From: JBGANR01 sp044222225
GTDB lineage: Bacteria; Actinomycetota; Actinomycetes; Mycobacteriales; Mycobacteriaceae
DNA: 29,600 nucleotides
NCBI GenBank assembly: GCA_044222225.1
Contig: JBGANR010000035.1
Coordinates: 1 to 29,600 of the forward strand
Direction: 5' to 3'
The first letter of the stretch is position 1. Every line of letters starts with the position of its first letter. The notes below the pieces were generated by a model, which had not been told where the DNA came from, did not search any database, and saw only the letters and a program-made list of their open reading frames with translations. The translations under genes and the position numbers were made by a program. Of the stretch, positions 1-7,666 are shown in pieces.

Positions 1-131
1 AACACGCACGGATTGACATCGTCCGCTACATCGAGTCACGCTACAATCAGATTCGACTTCATTCCGCGCTCGATTGTCGGACGCCGAACGAGGTCGAAGC
101 GAAATGGTTGAGTAGTCAGCGGGCGGCGTAA
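1..131 (+). CDS. IS3-family transposase OrfB, C-terminal fragment (partial at window start)
   Basis: Only the last 42 or so codons are visible, ending in TAA at 129-131. The residues RYIESRYNQIRLHSALDC and the following TPNEVE are the typical C-terminal end of the IS3 OrfB integrase core, which carries out DDE-type strand transfer. The catalytic residues lie upstream, outside the window, so it cannot be told whether this copy is functional. The visible part has no frameshift, whereas the second copy is broken twice upstream of the matching segment. Confidence 0.88.
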   Translation, partial: HARIDIVRYIESRYNQIRLHSALDCRTPNEVEAKWLSSQRAA

Positions 132-148
132 CGAGAAAACACAAGACT

Positions 149-176
149 CCCTGTCTGGAAAACACCGGGCACCTCA
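149..176 (+). repeat. Terminal inverted repeat of IS copy 1
   Basis: Read on the minus strand this is TGAGGTGCCCGGTGTTTTCC followed by AGACAGGG. It matches the left end of copy 2 (11,366-11,393) except for single-base differences and resembles the other end of copy 2 (12,620-12,647). It therefore marks the outer limit of the element. The first base of non-IS cargo is 177. Confidence 0.8.
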
Positions 177-218
177 GTATGGACCGTGGGGAGCGGAGCG
201 CCACGGCCCGACGGCACC

Positions 219-767
219 CTACGAGGCGGATTCCCCCGCATCTGACTCGTTCTCGGATTCCCCTGTCTCCTCACTCACGGGCTCTGCCTCAGGAACGTTC
301 GCGGCCTCATGGATGTTCAGTACGTCCGAGAGTGAATAGACCTCTGACGGCGCGTTCTCCGAGCGGCGGCCGTCGTCGCCAATCTCAAAGCGCGCGATGG
401 TGTCACCGGAGAAGTCCACTTGAAAGAGGTCTGTTTGGACTTGGTTTGCCTCTGTCCCGACATCTTCCGGCTCAGCTTCAACCCCGATTCGCCCGAGGCG
501 GTCGGCTACCCAGCGGGAATCCATTTGTCGGCCATCGACAGTCGAAGCGGTCGACGGTTGATGCCAATCTCCGATGATGCTCTTCACCTCGGCGACGTGG
601 AGCTCGCCGTCGTCAAGGTAGGAAAGGTCAATTCCCTGCGGAGATTCTCCAGGTGCGTGCTGATAGATCAGGTCGCCGCCAAGAACGTCGGAGACAAGTG
701 AGGCAGTTGCCGCCTCTCCCTTCTCCCCTCCATCGCGACTTCCTGACGGGTTACTCATTGAAGACAT
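219..767 (-). CDS. PD-(D/E)XK-type (restriction-endonuclease-fold) nuclease, putative effector
   Basis: This is a 182-aa protein and the last gene of the minus-strand operon. I chose the ATG at 767 because AGGAG sits six bases upstream; a longer in-frame version from 869 would overlap the upstream gene. Residues 45-62 read GIDLSYLDDGELHVAEVKS, with D47, E60 and K62 in the spacing of a PD-(D/E)XK site. QMDSRW follows at 81-86, a pattern seen in REase-fold toxins and nucleases of the EVK...QM...W type. E18 could complete the site. The tail from about 140 is acidic and low in complexity. DNA cleavage is inferred from the motif. Its place at the end of an operon with a HerA-like ATPase suggests an effector driven or loaded by that ATPase. 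Substrate and family are not certain. Confidence 0.65.
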   Translation of the reverse strand: MSSMSNPSGSRDGGEKGEAATASLVSDVLGGDLIYQHAPGESPQGIDLSYLDDGELHVAEVKSIIGDWHQPSTASTVDGRQMDSRWVADRLGRIGVEAEPEDVGTEANQVQTDLFQVDFSGDTIARFEIGDDGRRSENAPSEVYSLSDVLNIHEAANVPEAEPVSEETGESENESDAGESAS

Positions 768-790
768 CTGGTACTCCTGTGGACTTTGGC

Positions 791-2197
791 TCAAACGGTT
801 AGTGTGTTGCCAGCGTCGATGTGCACTACTGCCGCGCCGTCGAGAAGCCGATTGATGGCTACAATCCATGCGCCGAGTGCCAGCTCGACATCAGCGTGAG
901 GATCACGTGGACCGGCCTCGACACGGGTCAGAGCGATCCTACCGGGGTTGTGGCTGACGATGCGGGCACCTACTTGGACGCCGCACCAAGTTGCTGCCGC
1001 TGAAAGTGCCCGCATAGCCACATCAATGGGATCGGGGTCGTTGCCAATCATCAATCGGTCAGGGCCAGCGGAGTCGATTGCCCCGACAATGCGATCAGGT
1101 CTTCCTTCAATGAGCTGAACCTCAAGCGGGCCAGTGGGGCCAATCGTGGACGCGCGGCGAAGGAGCCGGATCGGGCCTTCACCAGCTGGGGCACTTGGAA
1201 GACCCCTAGGAACGGCCCCGGCCCCGGCCCCGGCCGGGAAATTAGGTCTAGAAGTCTGGGCTGAGGCGTGTCCAGGTGTGGGGAACAGACCCGAGATGAG
1301 GCCCGTTAGTCCCTCCGTGGCACCACGGTAAGCAGGGTCAGCGAGCAACGGCAACAGGTCCATGTTGTTCTCAAGTACCCCACGGACCGTCCGGTACTGT
1401 GCTTGAAGGCGCGCATCGCGTTGGTTGGGGTAAGCAACATCAACCGCAGGTATGCCAAGGAGCTTGGCGACAGTCGCGTTGATCTCCAATTCAGCAGCCG
1501 CGGTCTCCATCCTGCCTACGAGTTGGCCCCGTCGCTGGATGGTTTCTACCTCGTTGCGGTTGGTTGCGCGTAGGCGCGCAAGTCCCGCCTCTAGCGCTTC
1601 GCGGAGCTGGTTCAGCCTTCCGTCGCGCATGGCGGCCAGAGACGCCTCTTCGTGCGGGTCACGGCTGATCGAGCAGGACACGAGACGGCCGACAGTGAGG
1701 AGCCCCGTCGGCGCGGGAAGCTTCATCAGTGTTCGGGCGTCTGCGCGGCCGTGGACCTGTGCGTGTGTCAGCGTGCTCAGTGACTCCTTCGCCATAACGC
1801 GCAAGGACTCCTCCAGTTCAAGTTGCGCCATCTCCTGGATGTGAGCCGGCTGCACGCCGTATCGGCGAACAACATCCTTGACCGCTGCGGGATCCTTCTG
1901 CCACAAGGGGACGATGGCGGCCTGCATCTCCACCTTCACGGTGGCACCATCGATGAGACGGGCAGATGTTCTAACTGTTTGGGAGACTGCCGGGGCTCGC
2001 TCGAAAGCGAGCACTGTTAGCGATCCTGAAACGGGAAGCCGCCGCTCTTCATCGAGGAGACGGATCAAACCGCCATGTCGACCAGGCCCGCGCACGTCGT
2101 ACACTTCACCATTGCGGAGAATCACGCAGATGGTGCCTTCAAACACGTCGATAGTCCGCTCCGTAAGCGGCGAGGGTCCTTTCACCCAGTCGTTCAT
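791..2197 (-). CDS. SPFH/band-7-like domain protein with coiled coil
   Basis: A 468-aa protein starting at an ATG that overlaps the stop of the ATPase gene (ATGA), with GGAG five bases upstream. The N-terminal 1-180 has the pattern of an SPFH/band-7 domain: a short beta-rich start (VFEGTICVILRNGEVYDV), then a strand-rich part and a helix-rich part. A charged helical stretch at about 190-250 (LREALEAGLARLRATNRNEVE) should form a coiled coil. A Pro/Gly/Ala-rich linker at about 305-345, including AGAGAGA encoded by a GGCCCC run, leads to a separate C-terminal domain I do not recognise. No transmembrane segment is evident, unlike classical stomatins. SPFH proteins oligomerise into rings and scaffold partners. 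Here it may hold the HerA-like ATPase or the nuclease on either side. The function is inferred. Confidence 0.6.
   Translation of the reverse strand: MNDWVKGPSPLTERTIDVFEGTICVILRNGEVYDVRGPGRHGGLIRLLDEERRLPVSGSLTVLAFERAPAVSQTVRTSARLIDGATVKVEMQAAIVPLWQKDPAAVKDVVRRYGVQPAHIQEMAQLELEESLRVMAKESLSTLTHAQVHGRADARTLMKLPAPTGLLTVGRLVSCSISRDPHEEASLAAMRDGRLNQLREALEAGLARLRATNRNEVETIQRRGQLVGRMETAAAELEINATVAKLLGIPAVDVAYPNQRDARLQAQYRTVRGVLENNMDLLPLLADPAYRGATEGLTGLISGLFPTPGHASAQTSRPNFPAGAGAGAVPRGLPSAPAGEGPIRLLRRASTIGPTGPLEVQLIEGRPDRIVGAIDSAGPDRLMIGNDPDPIDVAMRALSAAATWCGVQVGARIVSHNPGRIALTRVEAGPRDPHADVELALGAWIVAINRLLDGAAVVHIDAGNTLTV
1214..1235. repeat. GGCCCC microsatellite inside the SPFH gene
   Basis: Three to four tandem copies of GGCCCC encode an AGAGAGA linker. 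The unit is six bases, so gain or loss of a copy stays in frame and only changes linker length. Confidence 0.7.
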
Positions 2198-4608
2198 GAA
2201 GTCTCCGTTCTCCTGTGTCGTTCTGATGTCGAGTCATCTAGGACCAGATTGCGGACATGGGCAACCGCTGTGCGCGCCGCCGCATCGGTAGCGCGCCGGA
2301 CCCCCATCGCCACCGTCAGGCCGCGCGCAGAGGCGCAATACACGCCCGCCTTGTTCTCTATCGGCGCGCCGGCAGCCAGCGTGGACGCTGCGCGGGTCGC
2401 CCGCACTGCGGCAGTTGCTGCGGCACGCAGGTCGGCTGATCCAGCCAAGGCAGCGTCCGCTGCCTCGGCTGCTCTAGGTGCAAGGCTGAGCCACGTACGT
2501 CCTCCGCACGGTCGCGGACATGCCGAGCACCATCCGCGAATGTAAGGGCCGGGCACTGCGAACTCATCCGCACGGTGGGACCCGAGTGGAAGCATTGGAT
2601 TGCTGGACCCTACGTCGCCCGTTCGAGCCGTGACTCGACCTCGGACTCCCGAGGTTTCACGAAACAGAGCGATAACCTCACCGTCATCAAGGTCTTGGAC
2701 TTCGGCAGACGCGATGCCCAGGGCGTGGAGCATTTCCAGTCCTTCGGTGTGGCGGATGCGATGGGCCACCAGGTTCTGGAAGAGGCGCTGTGTCTGTTCA
2801 TCGAGCTGGTGGGGTGTCTGTGTGACCGCAAGGTAGCCTTGCCCAGACGAGCGCATCGTCGCAAGCAGGGAGTCGAGCACGGCTGCGGCCATGGGGTTCG
2901 AACGCCCATATACCTGATGCACCTCCTCCAGGACGATGAGGTGACGGCCGGAGGTTGGGTTCGCCAGTCGCCAGCTCCAGTGCGAGGCGACGAGTAGTGC
3001 GTAGATGACGGCTTTTTCCTGCTGGCCAATGCCTGCCGGGAATGTGATGACGGTTGGAAAGCTGCTCAGGGCGTGCCAGTCGATGCCCGCGCGCGGGCCA
3101 CCGGCGAACACGTCGCCAGCAGCACCGGATGTGATGGCTCGGAGTCGTCCAAGCAACGAGGTTCTGATGTTGTTGGCTGTCTCACCCGTCATGCCGTCCT
3201 GGTGGCTTGCCGCCATCAACGCGGCTTCGAGGTCGGCGAACGTTGGAGAGTGATCTGTTGCTTGGCGATTGGCGTACAACTCATTGAACGCGGCTCGTGC
3301 GATCTGGTCACCCAGGGGAAATGCTTCTCCCAGCGCGGAAGTGGATGAGAACGCCTGGGCCATCGCCGAGGCGAAGGCCAACGGGTTGACACCGTCTGGG
3401 ACAGCTAGTGGGTTGATGGGGGTCTCACCCAGGCGCAGGTGCCGGACAGGGGTTGTCTGCCGCTGATCGTCAGGAGCAGGGGCTACGCGCAACCGCGCGT
3501 ATTCGTACTTGAGCGGATCGATGACAAGCCAAGGGATGCCGTGGTTGTCCCACAGGTCGGTGAGCATCGACATCGTCGTAGTCGACTTACCTGTGCCGAT
3601 GTCACCGACCACTAGCAGGTTTCTGTTCACGGATTCGGCGTCGAAACCGACGGCCGCACCTGCGTCGGTGCGTGCGACAACGACCGCGCTTTCGTCCACA
3701 AGCGGCAGCGTGACCGGGGTTGAACGCGGGCGGAAGCGGCGGACGGGGACAGTCGAGTGTGCGCTGAGAACCGGGAAGGGAAACCAACGTGCCGCTACTG
3801 GCGCGGTCACGAGCGAGACCATCTGCCTGCTGACCGTGGGCATCGGCACTTCAATGGCACGCCGGATCGAGTAGCCAGTCTCGGCGCGCCACGCGCTAGC
3901 GATCGCTGCGAAGTCCCCCACGACCCCAACCGACATTACGTAGTCTCCGACCGGATTGGGCCCTGTGGAAGGGGCTGGCCCGGTTGGTGCATTATCACGT
4001 CGGCGTTGCCTCTGCTCGGTTCGCTGCCGCGACCTGGACTCCAACCCGCGGATGAGCATCTCCTGGGACAACGTCGGAAGGTCGACGCGGACTACCTCTA
4101 CGACGACTGCTACCTGGTGCGGACTGTACGTGAGCCGGTCAACCAAGCGTGTCCAGATTCCAGGGGTCGGAGTCCCATCAGTTCCTGTCGCCGAGTCAAA
4201 TCTGCCCCACGGTACCGGCATGCCAGATGCGTCTGTCGGGACCACTCCGACAACTAGGTTTCCCCCGATGGCAGGTAGAGGCGTCGCGGCGCGCTCCCAC
4301 GCACCGATCCCGACGACACTGCCCAGTTGGGTTGACGGAGCAGTTGGCAGGATCCCTGTGCGATAGACGGCAGCCTCGCACTTGTTGGCGCCAAAAGCCG
4401 TTACCACGCGCATACCCTCGCCAATGCGCAAGCTAGCCAACTCGATGGTGAGCGCTTCGTGGACGCGTTGCTGCACTTCTAGCACTTGCACGGCCACGCC
4501 ATCTGATCCCGAGACACTCGCTGGCAGCGCTAGGACCGGGCTCTCCCACGCGTCGATTCGGATACGTCGCGGATCGTCGGCGGGGTCAACAAGCTGCGAG
4601 CCAGTCAT
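2194..4608 (-). CDS. HerA/FtsK-like P-loop ATPase (DUF87-type)
   Basis: An 804-aa protein; its ATG overlaps the upstream stop (ATGA) and its own stop overlaps the next start. The N-terminal 330 residues hold an uncharacterised region and a beta-rich part ahead of the motor. Walker A is GDIGTGKST at about 335-343. Walker B with the catalytic acidic pair is HLIVLEEVHQVYG at about 553-566. A sensor-like LAVTQTPHQLD follows, as in HerA/VirB4/TraD-type hexameric motors. Near the C-terminus the segment WCSACPRPCG could bind a metal, and an Ala-rich tail follows. HerA-type ATPases pump or unwind DNA and often work with a nuclease. Here the partner would be the 219-767 nuclease, with the SPFH protein between them. 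The ATPase call is firm; the exact family and substrate are inferred. Confidence 0.85.
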   Translation of the reverse strand: MTGSQLVDPADDPRRIRIDAWESPVLALPASVSGSDGVAVQVLEVQQRVHEALTIELASLRIGEGMRVVTAFGANKCEAAVYRTGILPTAPSTQLGSVVGIGAWERAATPLPAIGGNLVVGVVPTDASGMPVPWGRFDSATGTDGTPTPGIWTRLVDRLTYSPHQVAVVVEVVRVDLPTLSQEMLIRGLESRSRQRTEQRQRRRDNAPTGPAPSTGPNPVGDYVMSVGVVGDFAAIASAWRAETGYSIRRAIEVPMPTVSRQMVSLVTAPVAARWFPFPVLSAHSTVPVRRFRPRSTPVTLPLVDESAVVVARTDAGAAVGFDAESVNRNLLVVGDIGTGKSTTTMSMLTDLWDNHGIPWLVIDPLKYEYARLRVAPAPDDQRQTTPVRHLRLGETPINPLAVPDGVNPLAFASAMAQAFSSTSALGEAFPLGDQIARAAFNELYANRQATDHSPTFADLEAALMAASHQDGMTGETANNIRTSLLGRLRAITSGAAGDVFAGGPRAGIDWHALSSFPTVITFPAGIGQQEKAVIYALLVASHWSWRLANPTSGRHLIVLEEVHQVYGRSNPMAAAVLDSLLATMRSSGQGYLAVTQTPHQLDEQTQRLFQNLVAHRIRHTEGLEMLHALGIASAEVQDLDDGEVIALFRETSGVRGRVTARTGDVGSSNPMLPLGSHRADEFAVPGPYIRGWCSACPRPCGGRTWLSLAPRAAEAADAALAGSADLRAAATAAVRATRAASTLAAGAPIENKAGVYCASARGLTVAMGVRRATDAAARTAVAHVRNLVLDDSTSERHRRTETS

Positions 4609-5789
4609 CGTGGTTCCTCGGGGACCGTTGGATCGGCACTGGTCTCGGCGCTCGTCTCCCGCTCCTTCATCAGTCGCGCCTGAACGAGCCTCGTAATTTC
4701 TGCGAGGTCAATGCGTCGGTGCACGACTCCAGCAACGCCCTCACCGCCTAAGGCGCGGACCTCATCACCAGCATCACCAGCATCACCTTCGGCGCCCAAG
4801 GCGCGGAGCTCATCACCAGCATCACGCCAGTAGCGCCAATTGCCCCAGAGGTTGCCGAGAATTCTCGCGTCATTTTGGCTGACGCGAACGGCAATTTCTC
4901 GAAAAAGCGCGAGCGCAATGGCCATATGGGCGGGCTCCGTTGGAACAACCTCCCTGTCCAGGACCGCGGTGCCTTCATGTGGTTCCATTCTCTGGAAGGC
5001 CTCGATGAGGTCATAACTTGACCAGTTACCTAGAGGCTCATAGTTCTCTAGCCTGTCAATAGTGGGACGGTAGGGTCGGGCGATCCTGCAACAGCTGAGC
5101 GCACTGGAGACGGGCTCTTCGAGTTGAGATTCATCCGCGATATCTTCGCAATCTCCTATTGCCACATTACCCTCTGAAACAAAGAGTAAGTGTGAGCTCA
5201 TCATCGCGGCGGGGCGCCGGACTAGATGCATCACGAATCCGCCCGAAGGCCCATCCAATATCTCGATCCAGCGATGATCCAACTCCCCGACCTCATACCC
5301 CCATATGGCATACCGCCGACACCTTTCTGAGCTCATAATCAGCTCAGGATTCGCGTGGTATCGCGCAAGGATCTCCCGAAATAGATTCAGCCATGTCCGG
5401 TCGGAGTCGTCAGGGACGACAACAAAGCGATCTGACTCCGAGTTCAGAACTTGCTGCATCTGCTGATTCTGCTGCTCCGCCTTGGTAACCGTTTCACGAA
5501 ACCGCGGCTGTGATATCCCGCCGTCATCCCTTTCTATTCCAGCAGGCTCAAACATCTCTGCAGCAACGATCAGATCGCGGTTTGAAAGTGATCGGACTTG
5601 TTCCGAACTTGGACTCCAAGCGGTCAGGCACCATGGAAGACTTGAACGCTCGCCGTCACTCTCGTCCTCGTCTCCTGAAGGAGCACTGGAGCCGGGTCCG
5701 AAGTAGAAGGTATCGCCGATCACGGTGGACTGGCGCGTCATGTGGTGCCGCCTCTGGGCGGGAATGGTCGTTGTGTGGCGGATAATCAC
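4605..5789 (-). CDS. Unknown protein sharing the VVGDTFY motif with the E2-like protein
   Basis: A 394-aa protein that I do not recognise. The GTG at 5789 is used because GGAG lies five bases upstream and the start overlaps the upstream TAG by one base. An ATG at 5741 is an alternative and would remove 16 residues. Residues 21-29 read STVIGDTFY, nearly identical to STVVGDTFY at 132-140 of the E2-like protein three genes away in name but only one gene upstream of the JAB-E1 gene. The centre has mixed alpha/beta character with several Trp and Cys and no catalytic signature I can name. Near the C-terminus a 16-residue tandem repeat (GDELRALGAEGDAGDA, then GDEVRALGGEG) is encoded by a 48-bp duplication. 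It sits between the JAB-E1 fusion and the ATPase, so it may be a target, adaptor or substrate of the conjugation enzymes. That is inference. Confidence 0.7.
   Translation of the reverse strand: MIIRHTTTIPAQRRHHMTRQSTVIGDTFYFGPGSSAPSGDEDESDGERSSLPWCLTAWSPSSEQVRSLSNRDLIVAAEMFEPAGIERDDGGISQPRFRETVTKAEQQNQQMQQVLNSESDRFVVVPDDSDRTWLNLFREILARYHANPELIMSSERCRRYAIWGYEVGELDHRWIEILDGPSGGFVMHLVRRPAAMMSSHLLFVSEGNVAIGDCEDIADESQLEEPVSSALSCCRIARPYRPTIDRLENYEPLGNWSSYDLIEAFQRMEPHEGTAVLDREVVPTEPAHMAIALALFREIAVRVSQNDARILGNLWGNWRYWRDAGDELRALGAEGDAGDAGDEVRALGGEGVAGVVHRRIDLAEITRLVQARLMKERETSAETSADPTVPEEPR
4750..4845. repeat. 48-bp in-frame tandem repeat in the unknown operon gene
   Basis: The segment beginning AAGGCGCGGACCTCATCACC at 4750 recurs at 4798 with few changes, a 48-bp period. 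It encodes the repeated GDE(L/V)RALG(A/G)EG unit. The period keeps the frame, so copy number could vary between strains. Confidence 0.6.
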
Positions 5790-7666
5790 TACTGCTCCAA
5801 GGTCTCTTCGGTGACAACAACGGTGTCGAGCGAGTTGGCGATATTGCTTGCGCTCTCTTGGCTATCAACACGAGCGAGCATTGCGATGTTAACCGGTACG
5901 TCGACGGCGTCGGACGTCGGATGCTCACCGCAGGTAGGGCAATCAGGAGCCGATCTGGTCTCTAGCCAGACGGACTGATAGGCATGCTGTCCCCGGACTC
6001 CCTCGAACACGCGAGGGAAGTAGTCGTAGTCCGGGATCATCGACATCTGGAGATAGTTGCGCCCGGATCCGGCCGCAGTTGCCACCATCGACGCTGCACT
6101 GTTCTGGTGAGCTGCCGGGTCTGAGAGTTCGATAAGGCCTAAAATCACCTTCGCCGATGCCGATACGACGTGGGTGATGTCAGCCCCGAGCGCAGGCTCC
6201 GCGACGAGTTTCCCCGTTCCATAGTTGAGGGCCGCCATTCCTCGCCGGCCACCGCGTCGCCCGGCCGTCGCACACCGGAAGCAGGAGGTGACGCCAGGGA
6301 TCGTATAGATGATCTCACCCGCCGCTCCCCGCTCGTACACGCCGGCGAACACCGCCGGTCGGCCGCGTTCCCATGCGACGTGGTTGAGGCGATACTGCGC
6401 GTCTGGATCGTCGGTAGCAGCGACCACATACTCGACGCTATCCACCAGTGCTGCGAGGGCGTCAGGGTCGAAGTCATCGAGAGTGTTCTGGTGGGTTACC
6501 ACGGTGGCGCCGGGGTTGATCGCCTGCACCCGGCGAGCAATCGCCGCGCACTTGGCGGAACCGATGTCCTCAGCATCGTAGGTCGACCGCGACAGGTTGG
6601 CGGCCTCGACGGAATCCGGATCGACCACCACGAACTTTTCAACTGACGAGCGGGCAAGGGCCTCCACTGTCTGTGAGCCACCAGAGCCGAGCCCCACAAC
6701 GAGCACCGTAGTGTCTCGGACAGAGGATGAGATAGACCCGTCGAGCCGGGCGCGCAAGCCCGCGCGTACGGCGTCGGAAGATGCGCCGACCGCTGTAGGA
6801 GTGGCCAGTTCTACGCGTGACGCGGAGCGAGATTGCCTCGGTGAAGTTTCCCGTCCCCGGCGCATGCGATGCGCACCATCCCGGCTGGATAGCCCTTCGA
6901 GGGCCCGGCTGAGGCGCTGCCCTTCGGGGATGTTCATGTCCCACGTCAAGGGCAAAGCGGCGGTCTCTTCCGGAGTCCGGCCGAATCGACTACGTTTTCC
7001 AGCGGGCGCCAGAATCAACGGTGGCTGGACGGGATAAGTGTAGGGCACCAGCAGCGAGATCGGACGGCCGTCGGGAGCAGTCAACGTAGTGCTTGCGTAC
7101 GGGTGACCGTCTACAGGTACATAGGCGATGGGAGAATGGCTTGGTTGCGCGTTGTAGAAGGTACGGACTTCCGCAACGACCTGTGCCAGCGGCAAAACTC
7201 GAGGGATTGCTTCGATCAGGGCGATCTGGTTGTTGATACGCTTCTCTGCGATAAATACCGAGATTTCACCGTTGGCAAGCGCCAACTTGTGGCGCGCGCC
7301 AGGGCGACTCTGGGGACCGACCGTCACGATTGGTGCGACCAGGAACGGCATCCAGGGCATCCGTTGCATCCAGTTCCCAAAAGAGCACCGATCGCCACTC
7401 GATGGGTGGTCCATCGAGCCAGGATGGCTGTGGATGATCCCCTTGACTTCAATGTTCCCCTTGGTGGCTTCGGTCACCTTCGTTCCAACCTGACGTGAAG
7501 GTGAGTAGGTAGTGCCCGTGGTGGCTGCATCCGGGTCAGGGATAAACTCGGAGACTACAGGTATCCCGATGGGCCCGAGCAAGATGCCGCCGCGCTCAGG
7601 CTGGAATGCGGCGATCTCATCGCCGATCAACTCGATGACACTGTCGTGGAAGATGGCCTCACGCAC
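5789..7666 (-). CDS. JAB/JAMM peptidase - E2/RWD-like - E1/ThiF adenylating enzyme fusion
   Basis: The frame is open from 7789, but that would overlap the E2 gene by 131 bases. The GTG at 7666 overlaps it by eight and has AGGAC upstream, giving 625 aa. The N-terminus is a JAB/JAMM metalloprotease: HSHPGSMDHPSSGD at about 79-92 has the H-x-H-x7-S-x2-D spacing, with a candidate Glu at 24. The middle (about 140-260) contains YTYPVQPPLIL and a later LTW, the proline turn and Trp of an E2/RWD-like fold, without a cysteine. The C-terminus is an E1/ThiF Rossmann domain: GLGSGGS at 325-331, DPDSVEAANLSRS at 349-361, and two Cys pairs (CFRC at 462-465, CPTC at 576-579) that should bind zinc. The family adenylates the C-terminal glycine of a ubiquitin-like protein, while JAMM domains process or remove it. 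No cysteine sits at the usual E1 thioester position before the last helix, which is odd. Confidence 0.85.
   Translation of the reverse strand: MREAIFHDSVIELIGDEIAAFQPERGGILLGPIGIPVVSEFIPDPDAATTGTTYSPSRQVGTKVTEATKGNIEVKGIIHSHPGSMDHPSSGDRCSFGNWMQRMPWMPFLVAPIVTVGPQSRPGARHKLALANGEISVFIAEKRINNQIALIEAIPRVLPLAQVVAEVRTFYNAQPSHSPIAYVPVDGHPYASTTLTAPDGRPISLLVPYTYPVQPPLILAPAGKRSRFGRTPEETAALPLTWDMNIPEGQRLSRALEGLSSRDGAHRMRRGRETSPRQSRSASRVELATPTAVGASSDAVRAGLRARLDGSISSSVRDTTVLVVGLGSGGSQTVEALARSSVEKFVVVDPDSVEAANLSRSTYDAEDIGSAKCAAIARRVQAINPGATVVTHQNTLDDFDPDALAALVDSVEYVVAATDDPDAQYRLNHVAWERGRPAVFAGVYERGAAGEIIYTIPGVTSCFRCATAGRRGGRRGMAALNYGTGKLVAEPALGADITHVVSASAKVILGLIELSDPAAHQNSAASMVATAAGSGRNYLQMSMIPDYDYFPRVFEGVRGQHAYQSVWLETRSAPDCPTCGEHPTSDAVDVPVNIAMLARVDSQESASNIANSLDTVVVTEETLEQ

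Larger units (their letters stand above)
1..176 (+). mobile_element. 3' end of an IS3-family insertion sequence (copy 1, cut by window edge)
   Basis: Bases 1-131 match the reverse complement of the transposase 3' end in the second copy at 11,366-12,647, identical as far as I compared them through the coding part. The non-coding end differs at a few bases, so the copies are close but not identical. The element ends at a terminal repeat at 149-176. This copy reads toward the cargo, and the second copy is in opposite orientation, so the two elements bracket 177-11,365 as inverted copies. The remainder of this copy lies outside the window. Confidence 0.9.

Noticed and set aside
219..869. Longer start of the nuclease gene at 869
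   Set aside because: It would overlap the SPFH gene and lacks a ribosome binding site. The ATG at 767 has AGGAG at good spacing.
4750..4845. CRISPR-like spacing of the CATCACCAGCATCACC repeats
   Set aside because: The repeats are contiguous, in frame and coding, without unique spacers.
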